This document shows, piece by piece, positions 1 through 9,300 of a DNA stretch of 64,000 nucleotides (the first letter of the stretch is position 1; each line of letters opens with the position of its first letter). The position numbers were made by a program, and so were the translations under genes. The DNA lies in NCBI RefSeq assembly GCF_000304475.1, contig NC_018950.1, positions 248,001 to 312,000 of the forward strand. Direction: 5' to 3'. Below the pieces are notes generated by a model. That model did no database searches. It was not told where the DNA came from and saw nothing but the letters and a program-made list of their open reading frames with translations. Source of the DNA: Kazachstania africana CBS 2517 (lineage: Eukaryota; Ascomycota; Saccharomycetes; Saccharomycetales; Saccharomycetaceae).

Positions 1-290
1 TCTGAATTTGCAGAGTAAATCTTCAATTTTGTAGAGAAAATTAAGTTACGATGCCTAACGTCCATAGCCACTCATTATGATATGGATATATTTTAGTTGA
101 AAATCAAAGTGCTTTTTGGAGCAATTGATGAATACGTAAGAATATATTAATCTAGCGTATTTATATACTACATATTAAATTTGACTTATTTTTGGGATTT
201 CATCATTTGGTAAATACGGCACTTCAAGTATCCTTCTTTTTCTGATAATATAAGATGAAGATGCAAGTATTGAGTCACGATAAATGTTAA

Positions 291-1019
291 TCATAATAAC
301 ATAGCAGCGGCACCTGCAAAAACAGCTCCCATACCTGCGGATAATGCAACACCAGCAGCAGAGGAGGATGCAGAAGAGGATGTAGCAGAAGAGGATGTAG
401 CAGAAGAGGATGTAGCAGAAGAGGATGTAGCAGAAGAGGATGAAGAAGCAGAAGAGGATGAAGAAGCAGAAGAGGATGAAGAAGCAGATGAGGAAGAAGA
501 AGCAGATGAGGAAGCAGCAGCAGAAGAGGAAGCAGCGACAGAAGAGGAAGCAGCGGCAGAAGAGGAAGCAGCGGCAGAAGAGGAAGCAGCGGCAGAAGAG
601 GAAGCAGCAGCAGAAGAGGAAGCAGCAGCAGAGGAAGATGCATACTCTCCTGGAATTTCAGTCACACCGTTGGCCTTTTCATAAGATGCAATGTAAGAAG
701 ACATAATTGGGATCAATCTAGAAGAGTACCATGGTAATTGTTCCATAACTGTGGTAACTTGAGCGAAGTTAATTTCACTGAATAAGGTGGTGTAAGAATC
801 ATCAGTGTAAGTAGTCATTTGTTCATAGACCTCTAAGACACCATCTGGAATTGTGAAAGAAGCATCGTTGACGGCTAAAGAAATATAATCTTCTAAATTG
901 GCCTCTACATCCGCCAAAAGGGCTTCAAATTCAACTAATTCATATTCAGTGACCTCTTCAGCAATGGCTCTAGCAGCAGCGGCAGCTAAGATAATTGATA
1001 ACTTTTTTAGCGAAGACAT
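291..1019 (-). CDS. TIR/DAN-type GPI-anchored cell-wall mannoprotein (copy A)
   Basis: A 242-residue secreted protein of the seripauperin/TIP1 (SRP1/TIP1) family. These mannoproteins are covalently attached to the wall and are typically made under low oxygen or cold. The sequence shows an N-terminal signal peptide (about residues 1-19, MSSLKKLSII...), the conserved PAU-like domain (about 20-125, with YISLAVNDASFTIPDG and LPWYSSR), a long Ser/Ala-only repeat region, and a hydrophobic C-terminus (GVALSAGMGAVFAGAAAMLL) fitting a GPI-anchor signal. The ATG at 1019 was chosen because it starts the signal peptide directly; the reading frame extends further upstream without one. Copy B lies 1 kb away on the same strand, and a PDR11-type sterol transporter follows. 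In S. cerevisiae TIR3 neighbours PDR11 (and TIR4/TIR2 neighbour AUS1), so TIR3 orthology is plausible, but individual TIR names cannot be assigned safely. Confidence 0.93.
   Translation of the reverse strand: MSSLKKLSIILAAAAARAIAEEVTEYELVEFEALLADVEANLEDYISLAVNDASFTIPDGVLEVYEQMTTYTDDSYTTLFSEINFAQVTTVMEQLPWYSSRLIPIMSSYIASYEKANGVTEIPGEYASSSAAASSSAAASSSAAASSSAAASSSAAASSSVAASSSAAASSSASSSSSASSSSSASSSSSASSSSSATSSSATSSSATSSSATSSSASSSAAGVALSAGMGAVFAGAAAMLL
353..640 (-). repeat. Ser/Ala-coding tandem repeats in TIR copy A
   Basis: This is a purine-rich (+ strand) GCAGAAGAGGA-type minisatellite that encodes (SSSAAA)n, (SSSSSA)n and (SSSAT)n blocks. Unit composition changes along the tract: Ser-Ala-Ala-Ala units come first in the protein, then Ser-rich units, then Ser-Ser-Ser-Ala-Thr units. 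Such tracts are prone to length changes and give an O-mannosylated stalk. Confidence 0.9.
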
Positions 1020-1123
1020 AATTCGTTCTTGTTGGTAGTTGTTATAAAGTTTTACAGAGACTGCTAAATGTAGCACGAAAGAAGTCAAAAAACAAAAGGG
1101 ACATTATCACTTCAACAGTAAGG

Positions 1124-1126
<3 letters not shown>

Positions 1127-1156
<30 letters not shown>
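1127..1156. repeat. (AT)15 dinucleotide microsatellite
   Basis: Thirty bases of uninterrupted AT repeat, about 110 bases upstream of the TIR copy A start codon. That is where a TATA element would be expected, so the tract may act as the TATA region. Confidence 0.95.
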
Positions 1157-1160
<4 letters not shown>

Positions 1161-1196
1161 AGATTCTTTTGGTTCTACCTTCGTATCTGTCTTCAT

Positions 1197-1204
1197 TCGT
1201 TCAG
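1197..1204 (+). promoter_or_regulatory. AR1-like anaerobic response site (TCGTTCAG)
   Basis: Exact match to the AR1 consensus TCGTTYAG known from S. cerevisiae DAN/TIR promoters, where Upc2 binds. It lies 178 bases upstream of the TIR copy A start. Binding is inferred from sequence only. Confidence 0.5.
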
Positions 1205-1318
1205 CGTAAGTTATACATATACTTCTACCGAGTTCTGTGCTTAGAAAGCTGTATCATCTCCGAACATCTATGCCCAGTTACAGAATGTCCACAGAAAGAG
1301 TTAGGGTCTCAAAAGAAG

Positions 1319-1325
1319 TATACGA
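1319..1325 (-). promoter_or_regulatory. SRE-like site (TCGTATA on minus strand)
   Basis: Exact match to the 7-base sterol regulatory element core bound by Upc2/Ecm22, 300 bases upstream of the TIR copy A start. A 7-mer of this composition also occurs by chance every few kilobases. Confidence 0.35.
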
Positions 1326-1534
1326 CGGTAAGCTCATTCGATTATACTCGTATTACCTATGACATATGAGTATTGATAATAAGTATCATACTAAGTGGGA
1401 ACGAAGAGCAATTGGAACGAAATCGTTCGTACCACTCATGTATTTAATTTTTATGAAGCACAGCCTTCTTCGTATGTGCGGCCGAAATTTTTCCATCGAG
1501 AAAAAAAAATTTATCGAGAACTTGATCAACATAT

Positions 1535-1541
1535 TATACGA
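1535..1541 (-). promoter_or_regulatory. Second SRE-like site (TCGTATA on minus strand)
   Basis: A further exact SRE core, about 520 bases upstream of TIR copy A. At this distance, and without other support, it is weaker than the AR1-like site. Confidence 0.25.
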
Positions 1542-2022
1542 CCTGACAATACGAGTTACATAGCACAGACCATAGAAATTATGGGTAGGGCAAAGAAAAC
1601 TTAATCAACTTATTTACGATCCCAATCACTCTCTCAATTTGGTATTTTCCAATGAAGCTAAGAAGACTTACATTGTTCTGTCTAAAACACTATTAAGTTT
1701 ACGCAGTTCCCTGCCGTGTCGCGTCACTAGATGTTCTGAGATGAACAAATCTGCCCAGGGACTATTATGTGATAAAGTGCGGGCAGGTACCATGAGAAGT
1801 AAATATTCTCCAGGTTATTACCGCGACTGTAAATCATTAAGATCCCTGAATTAGATGACAGCGCCACTCTACCTGATGATCATACGAGTCATTTTATTCT
1901 CTTAACCGTATTACACACAGTTATGTTATGCGATATCCTGCAAAAAGTCCTAAAAATTCATTCTTATAAGCTTAAAGTCATTATACACAATAGAAATTTA
2001 CACTAAATAGTTTTCAATCTAC

Positions 2023-2781
2023 TTATAATAGTAAGGCAGCGACACCTGCGAAGAAAGTACCCATACCAGCAGTTAAAGCAACACCAGCACCAGTAGAGGA
2101 AGCAGGAGAGGAAGAGGAGGCAGCGGCAGAAGAGGAAGCAGAAGAGGAAGATTTAGAAGATGATGAAGCAGCGGCAGAAGAGGAAGCAGCGGCAGAAGAG
2201 GAAGCGGCGGCAGAAGAGGAAGCAGCAGCAGAAGAGGAAGCAGCAGCAGAAGAGGAAGCAGCGGCAGAAGAAGAAGAAGCGGCAGCAGCAGAAGAAGAAG
2301 AAGCAGCAGCAGAAGAGGAAGAAGCAGCGGCAGAAGAGGAAGAAGCAGCGGCAGAAGAGGAAGAAGCAGCGGCAGAAGAAGCAGCAGCAGCACCGGAGGT
2401 AGCGAATTCGCCTGGAACTTCAGTGACATCGTTGGCCTTTTCATAAGATGCAACGTAAGAAGACATGATTGGAGCAATTCTGGAAGAGTACCATGGTAAT
2501 TGGTTCATAACTGTGGTAACTTGAGCGAAGTTGATTTGAGAGAATAAAGTGGTGTAAGAATCATCAGTGTAAGTAGTCATTTGTTCATAGACCTCTAAGA
2601 CACCATCTGGAATTGTGAAAGAAGCATCATTGACTGCTAAAGAAATGTAGTCTTCTAAATTGGCCTCTACATCAGCTAAGATAGCTTCAAATTCAAGATA
2701 TTCCCATTCAGAAATACCGTCAGCAACGGCATGAGCAGCGACAGCAGCTAATACGATGGATAATTTCTTAATTAAAGACAT
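2023..2781 (-). CDS. TIR/DAN-type GPI-anchored cell-wall mannoprotein (copy B)
   Basis: A 252-residue paralogue of the neighbouring TIR gene with the same layout: signal peptide (MSLIKKLSIVLAAVAAHAVA), PAU-like domain (shares YISLAVNDASFTIPDG with copy A), Ser/Ala repeat stalk and hydrophobic GPI signal ending AGVALTAGMGTFFAGVAALLL. Predicted role: O-mannosylated wall protein of the anaerobic/cold-shock class. The ATG at 2781 was chosen because it begins the signal peptide. An 80-base stretch (2549-2628) is identical to copy A (787-866) although the surrounding sequence differs, pointing to recent duplication or gene conversion. Its upstream region has no exact AR1 site (nearest near-match CCGTTTAG at about 3,484), unlike copy A. 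The two copies may therefore be regulated differently. Confidence 0.93.
   Translation of the reverse strand: MSLIKKLSIVLAAVAAHAVADGISEWEYLEFEAILADVEANLEDYISLAVNDASFTIPDGVLEVYEQMTTYTDDSYTTLFSQINFAQVTTVMNQLPWYSSRIAPIMSSYVASYEKANDVTEVPGEFATSGAAAASSAAASSSSAAASSSSAAASSSSAAASSSSAAAASSSSAAASSSAAASSSAAASSSAAASSSAAASSSAAASSSSKSSSSASSSAAASSSSPASSTGAGVALTAGMGTFFAGVAALLL
2088..2395 (-). repeat. Ser/Ala-coding tandem repeats in TIR copy B
   Basis: Repeats encode alternating Ser3-5 and Ala2-4 blocks. The unit pattern (SSSSAAA, then SSSAAA) differs from copy A, which shows that the stalks have evolved by independent unit gain and loss. Confidence 0.9.
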
Positions 2782-5620
2782 AATTATGGTTTGGTGTATC
2801 AATTGATTGAATGTTCGATAATGCCAGAAAAGTAATATAGAAAAGGGCCCCAAAATATGCCGTATTTCAGATTTCTCTCTTCATTCCATTATATATGTAA
2901 ATTCCTCCAAGAACGAAAATATTTCATCTTCACGGTTGGTAAGTATGGATTGCTCCCCACTTTTTACCTGTATAGTTTTTGCCCCTGGAGCTACTGGAAA
3001 GTAATGGATTATCTCAGGAAAAAAAGTGGCCTTGAAAAATTAGCTTCTATGGCACTCAAAATCAAGATTCTCCTAACTTCGAAAGACACTTAAACTTTTA
3101 TCATGCTATCAGTCCAAAGAACAAAAATATTACTAACCTTCCAAAAATTGACAAGGGCACGTCTGCAGTGGAGGTACATGGCCCTGACCTGTTGTTTGAA
3201 AACCCTCGCATTAACATTTTAATGCCGCAAGATTTGAACTGCTCTTTTTAGCAACTGGACTGTAGGAAAGGGCAAGATTTTATTATCATTTTATTCTCGC
3301 CGAGAATTTTTTTTCTGTCAGTGAATGTCCCGTAGAAGTATTTAACTGTTCCTGCTTTTTCCTACAAAATCTTACTTTGGTGTGTTTTTTAATTTCGAAT
3401 ATGACATCCGTCGACATTTAAACGAGCGAAAGTATCACTTTGAAAAGAAGAGAAAAACCAAGTACACTGTCTTAAACGACTACCGTTTAGATCTTGGATG
3501 TGAAAATTTTGGATTTCCAAACAAAATTAGCGAAGGTTTGCTAATGCCTTTAGGACTACAAAATAGGAAAAAAGGTATTTAAAACATAGCGTTGAATAAA
3601 TTGCTCTAACGAGTATCGCAGTGGTACTATTCTATTGGCTTCACTAGAGGCTCCAAGCGTACGTTTCAGTGTCACTTTAAATCTATATTAGAATAATATG
3701 CACCACGTGCCTTTGTCATCTCTTTTTTTTTTTTTTTTTCGTAGCAGAATCTCAGCTGAAGCGAAAATTACACTGCGATTTGTCAGCGAGTGGATAATAG
3801 TTAACAAGGTCCTGGAAGAACTACTTCTACCATGTCCTCGCTTGATGTACCGCTCGCAATAGGACTCGTAGACAATGTTTTGCGTTTTTTGTTCGAGCAG
3901 AAGCGTATATAGTACAATATGGAGAAGAAGCAAAAAAGATAAACGAACAAAGTCTTTAAAATTTGTTGGGCACGGGACAAATTTACTGCAGCACATTCAG
4001 ATCAGTTGTTCTTTCTTGTTCGTACTACCAAGAATCTTTTAGCCGATTTATAGTGATTTCCGTATTCCACGGAATGAACAGTTTCGGTTCCGTTCGTATT
4101 ATCATTTCCAATATGTAATTTCCTGCCATAGTGTAACAGAGAAAATCATGAAGAATAGTGTTCCCCAGAGTATCCACCAACTTCCCATGGAGTTTCTTGT
4201 CACATACCGGTACTACTATCAATCTTCGAAGTCATCGCTTAATAACATATCCCTATCCTGTCCAATTCTTGCAGTGTGTGATGCTCCCTAATGGGCTCGG
4301 GCGACCGGGAATTGAATATATTACCTGTTTATCAATAAAGAATCATTATTTTCTTGAATAGAAGCTAACTATCCCTTAACTCTACTGCCGACATCAACCA
4401 CACTTACTTTTTAAAAAACATTTGGGACCGCCCACTATAGCCCATACTTGGATAATATAGACTTGCTTAAAAAAATTACATTGTTAAACTTGAAGGTTTT
4501 ATTAGTTTCAGAACAGCAATTTTTCACAAACCTTACAAAGTACTTATTGAGAGATAGAACCGCCATCTTGCTTAAAAAGAAAGAAAATGAAAACAAGCTG
4601 AATAGCAGAAATATCTCAAGTGTTTTAACACTAAACATTATCATACAAAGAAGATGCCCTTCAATGGTGGCGAAACTGTCAATCACGCTGTAAGTTGGTA
4701 AGAAAGCTTCGGCTCTCTTGACGTTTACCAATAAAGAAACATTAATATTCGATAGAAAGTCTAATGACTTGGCACATGCAAGAAATATCCTCAATCACTA
4801 AGTGTATGTCAAGCTCATTTATATATAACCAAAGCGTTGAAAGAAGGGCAGCGGCCCCGGTTAACATTATTTCCATACTTCCTTACATGATACTGGGCAG
4901 CAAAGGAATGTCGACGCATCCGGACATATAGCATCTGCCTTCCCCTACGCTAAAAATTAAGCAAGCTCAATTTCACGGTAGATACTATGTTAGAACTTTT
5001 ATCTCATCTTTGTCTATCAGTAGGTCTTTTTACCTTCGATGAACTAGTCAACCAGTTTAAAATTGATAAACTTCAGAATAAATAATTTCTTGGCAATGTA
5101 AAAGCCTGAGAAATAAAAAATCTAGCACGTGCTAGAATGTTAAGATACTTTTTTCATGCTATACCACAATAATTGAGTTGTGGTATTATGAATTATAATC
5201 ACTTCTTGCTGAAAAGTTAAAGAGGATAACAAAAAACTAAGCTGGTATTCTGTAGAATCAATGAGTTAAACAAGGTAAGTAAATGGCTATATAGTCCACC
5301 TCATTTCATTCAAATGTTAAAAAAACGTCTCTACTTACTAAGTGGGATGCCCGTCAAAGCAAGAAGGAGTAAGCTCTATATTTCTTTTTAAATCTCATAG
5401 TGTTTCTTAAAAGACTTACTTCTTGAGAAAAATTAAACATCATATAAAAAATAATCGGGTAACTTTACGGTTTTGAATTGCCTCTCTTCTTTTTCCAGAA
5501 ACGTCCACATTTAGGGTAGTAGCTTCCCCATTGAGAGATAGATTATGTTATCCTTACTAAACTGGGACTATAAATAAACAAATCTCGTTTTCAGTGAAAA
5601 CAGGAAAAAAATCTCTGCGT

Positions 5621-5648
5621 GCTCGTATAGATGTGCTCGTATAGATGT
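5621..5648 (+). promoter_or_regulatory. Perfect 14-base tandem duplication with two SRE cores
   Basis: The unit GCTCGTATAGATGT is present twice head-to-tail, so that TCGTATA occurs at 5623-5629 and 5637-5643, in phase at 14-base spacing. TCGTATA is the Upc2/Ecm22 sterol regulatory element. It lies about 700 bases upstream of the PDR11-like start, which is far for a yeast promoter but on the correct side. Function is inferred. Confidence 0.4.
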
Positions 5649-5991
5649 GCATGATAGTCAGCTATTATTCTTTTTACCTCTCGATGCGTTTACTTCTGAG
5701 GAAGTCTCTTTTCCTTTCCCACTGATTGTTCCTTTTTTAGTAACGGAGTTCGCTGGACTCGAGCCAGGATTTCCCGCAGAGAGACGGTTTTTCCTCCTTT
5801 CCTTTTTCATAGGCAAGAAGGCACAAATTTTTTTATTTTTCTTTCTCGAGGGTCTTGTCTGCGGAATAATTCACTAGCCAACAGCAGCATTTGGATAGTT
5901 TTCTTTCCTGGCAGAAATGTAGAAAATTTACCTTGGTAAAGCTAGAGTAGCAGATAACTGTTGGGTGATAATCATTGAAATCGAGTAGTCG

Positions 5992-5999
5992 CTAAACGA
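5992..5999 (-). promoter_or_regulatory. AR1-like anaerobic response site (TCGTTTAG on minus strand)
   Basis: Exact match to TCGTTYAG, 347-354 bases upstream of the PDR11-like start codon. S. cerevisiae AUS1 and PDR11 are Upc2-dependent anaerobic genes, so the site fits the gene; binding is not shown. Confidence 0.45.
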
Positions 6000-6345
6000 C
6001 GGCATTGGATATTCTAGTACAGAGTGTTATGCAAGGGTGAATTTTTTATTTTATTTTGTTTTACAATTTTTTTTAAACAAAAAAAATGGCAATGTACTGA
6101 GTATGCAGTGCATACTTCTCTCTTCCTTAGCCGTGTAGCAGTTCGAGAAGTTTGTCAATGGCTCTATGAACGAGCGTCAGACATAGAGGGGGAAATAACA
6201 TCATTGGCAATATTGTAAAAAACAATGTTCATGTAGATATAAAAGAACCATTCTTCATTTTTTCGCCTTACATACAAATAACTCTTCAAGCTGGAAATTT
6301 TTTAATACATCTAGAAAGTGTAACGATAGATCAGAGTAACTAATA

Positions 6346-9300
6346 ATGTTAATTTCTGACTACTTCACTCCAGTTCCCGATGCGTCTGTGACGTTTAATG
6401 GGGCTGATGTATATTTTGATAGAAACCATCTTCCAAAGCAGATTGCTGCTCAAACTTCACGAACAAACCTCAATGAACGTATGGAACTCACTGGAAAAAA
6501 CAGAGGTTTACATGATCTTACTTTCAAAGCGAAAAAAGGTGAAGTAATCCTCGTCTTAGGTAATCACACTTCCTCTCTCTTCAAGGCAATGTTTCATGCC
6601 TCCAAGAAATTGCATTATTCTCCAACAAACGCTGTCAGATTCAAAAACAATGAATTCAAGGCATTTTCTCAGAAATGTCCACAAGAAATTATATACAACA
6701 ATGAAGAAGATATGCACTATCCCTTCTTAACAGTTCAGGAAACTATTGATTTCGCTTTGAGTTGTAAGTTCAACATTCCACTCAACGATCGTATCGAACT
6801 AAGAAACGCTTTGTTAAGCGAATTCGGCTTGTCTCACGTTTTGAACACAATTGTTGGTAATGACTACGTCCGTGGTGTCTCCGGTGGTGAACGTAAGCGT
6901 ATTTCGATCATTGAAACTTTTATTGCAAATGGTTCTGTGTATTTGTGGGACAACTCTACAAAAGGTTTAGACTCTTCTACTGCTTTGGATTTCGTTAATA
7001 TTTTAGATAGCTTAGGTAAAGCTACCTCTTCTGTCAATTTTGTAAAGATTTCCCAAGCAAGTGACAAGATTATTGAAAAATTCGATAAAATTTTATTACT
7101 TTCTGACTCTTATCAAGTTTTCTACGGTACTTTAGACGAATGTTTACATTATTTCAGAGAAGAGTTAGGAATTCTAAAGCAAACAAATGACTCTATCATT
7201 GAATACTTAACCTCCATTTTAAATTTCAAATACGAAGCTAAAGATCCAAAATCTAATGATACCCCAAAAACTGAATTGGATTTCTACAATTCGTGGATAA
7301 AAACGCCATACTACAGCAGATGCAAACGAGAAGCTTCTGAAGACGATTCTGCTATTACTACCACCGTTGCTGCCGAAGACGTCACACCTAAGTTCTCCGT
7401 ATCATCATTAACACAACTTTACAGTTGCTCATACAGAGCCTTCTTTAGAAGTCTCGGTGATAGAGGCTATTTGATTTCTCAGTTCTGCTCTATTGTCGTC
7501 CAAGGGTTTGTCATTGGTTCATTATTTTACGATCTACCACAGACAACAGTTGGCTCCTATTCTAGAGGATCTCTTACCTTTTTTTCCTTGCTATTTTTCA
7601 CCTTTTTAGCATTGGCTGATATGCCTGGTACTTTTCAAAGGCGTACGGTTGTTATGAAACATATGAAGTTACATTTTTATCATCCATCGGTTGAAACTTT
7701 CGCATCAACAATCTATGACTTCTTTTTCAAATTCGTCTTGGTCTTCATTTTCACCATTATTTTATACTTTTTGGCCCACTTACAATACAACGCTGCTAGG
7801 TTCTTTATTTTCTTATTATTTCTTTCTTTGGCTAACTTTAGTATGATTTCATTATTCTCTTTGACTGCTTTAATTAGTCCAACTTTAGCTATTGCAAATG
7901 GTTTGGCCGGTATTCTATTACTAGGTATTGCTGTGTACGCATCTTATGTGGTTTATCTAACAGACATGCATCATTGGTTCAAGTGGATTTCCTACGTAAA
8001 CCCAATTATGTACTGTATGGAAGCCATCCTATCCAACGAACTTTTCAATATGAAATTAGATTGTACTGAATCTATTATTCCTAGAGGCCCTAGTTATGAT
8101 AATGTTTCCTTCTCCCATAAAGCTTGCGCATGGCAAGGTGCTACTTTAGGTAATAATTATGTTAGAGGTCAAGATTATCTATCTGGTGCATTACAATACA
8201 AATATAGTCATGTTTGGAGAAACTTTGGTATTGTCATTGGGTTCTTATGCTTCTACTTGTTCTGTGCTTTGGTCGTATCAGAATATATTACACCACTTTA
8301 CACAAGAGAAAATTTACAAGAATGGAGCGCCAAATATCTTGGAAGATTCAAAAAGAACCAAGCTATTTATAACAAAGACATTCATGAAGAAGCTTCGCAA
8401 CCAAACACCGTTACTCCATCAAGTTCCTCCTCTCAGTCTATTGTCAAGACGAATGTCTTTGAAACTACAAAAATATCTGATTCAATGATGGAAGATTCCA
8501 CAAGAGAGGATTCTGACACTATTTTGAATGCTCAAAAACACGTTATCTCATGGAAGAACATTGAATATACTGTTGGTAACAATAAAAAATTGATTAACGA
8601 CGTCTCCGGTTACATTAGTAGTGGTTTAACCGCTTTAATGGGTGAATCAGGTGCAGGTAAGACCACATTATTAAATGTTCTTTCTCAAAGAACCCAAACT
8701 GGTATAGTTAGTGGAGAATTGTTGATTGATGGCCAGCCACTAACTGATATCGAATCCTTTAGAAGAAGTATTGGGTTTGTTCAGCAGCAAGATGTGCATT
8801 TGAACTTATTGACAGTTAGAGAATCTTTAGAAATTTCCTGTGTTTTAAGAGGTGATGGTGATATGGAATATTTGACAACTATCCTTAAACTATTAAGGCT
8901 TTCTGGCAGCAAGCTGGTAGCTGACTTGACAGTTACAGAAAAGAAGTTGCTATCTATTGGTGTTGAACTGGTTACAAAACCTTCGTTACTGCTATTCTTA
9001 GATGAACCAACTTCTGGTTTGGACTCAGAGGCCGCCTTACTAATTGTTCAATTTTTAAAGCAATTATCCTTACGTGGTCAAGCAATTTTATGTACTATCC
9101 ATCAACCAAGTAGAAGTATGATTAGCTATTTCGATAATATTTTCTTGTTAAAGATGGGTGGTGAATGTGTTTACTTTGGTCCAACTGACGAAGCCTGTAA
9201 TTATTTCATGTCTCATGACAATAGTTTGACATATGACAGAGAATTTGGCAATCCCGCTGATTTCGTTATCGATGTTGTAGGAAAAACACAACATAACGGT

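Larger units (their letters stand above)
1020..2022. other. Intergenic region, promoter of TIR copy A
   Basis: No convincing gene is seen; open frames here are short, with no family features. The part next to the TIR gene contains an (AT)15 tract, one AR1-like and two SRE-like sites (listed separately). The part from about 1,640 to 2,020 is the 3' flank of copy B and shows nothing recognisable. Confidence 0.7.
2782..6345. other. Long intergenic region between TIR copy B and the ABC transporter
   Basis: This is 3.56 kb, the largest gene-free stretch in the window and long for a compact yeast genome. Open frames present (for example 3,688-3,996 minus and 4,435-4,794 minus) are low-complexity or lack any family signature. 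A poly-T run lies at about 3,721-3,739. Near the transporter there are a tandem 14-base repeat with two SRE cores and an AR1-like site. It probably serves two divergent promoters and may contain decayed sequence. Confidence 0.6.

Noticed and set aside
287..643. Leu-rich frame on the minus strand over TIR copy A, and a Lys/Gln-rich frame on the plus strand (440-706)
   Set aside because: Both are shifted or antisense readings of the Ser/Ala minisatellite; they have no independent features.
2073..2477. Leu-rich minus-strand frame and Lys/Gln plus-strand frame (2160-2402) over TIR copy B
   Set aside because: Same repeat artefact as in copy A.
3688..3996. 102-codon minus-strand frame in the long intergenic region
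   Set aside because: It spans a poly-T run that gives a poly-Lys stretch, and shows no recognisable domain.
4435..4794. 119-codon minus-strand frame with hydrophobic Phe/Ser/Leu stretch
   Set aside because: Low-complexity composition in AT-rich DNA, with an overlapping frame on the other strand; no family resemblance.
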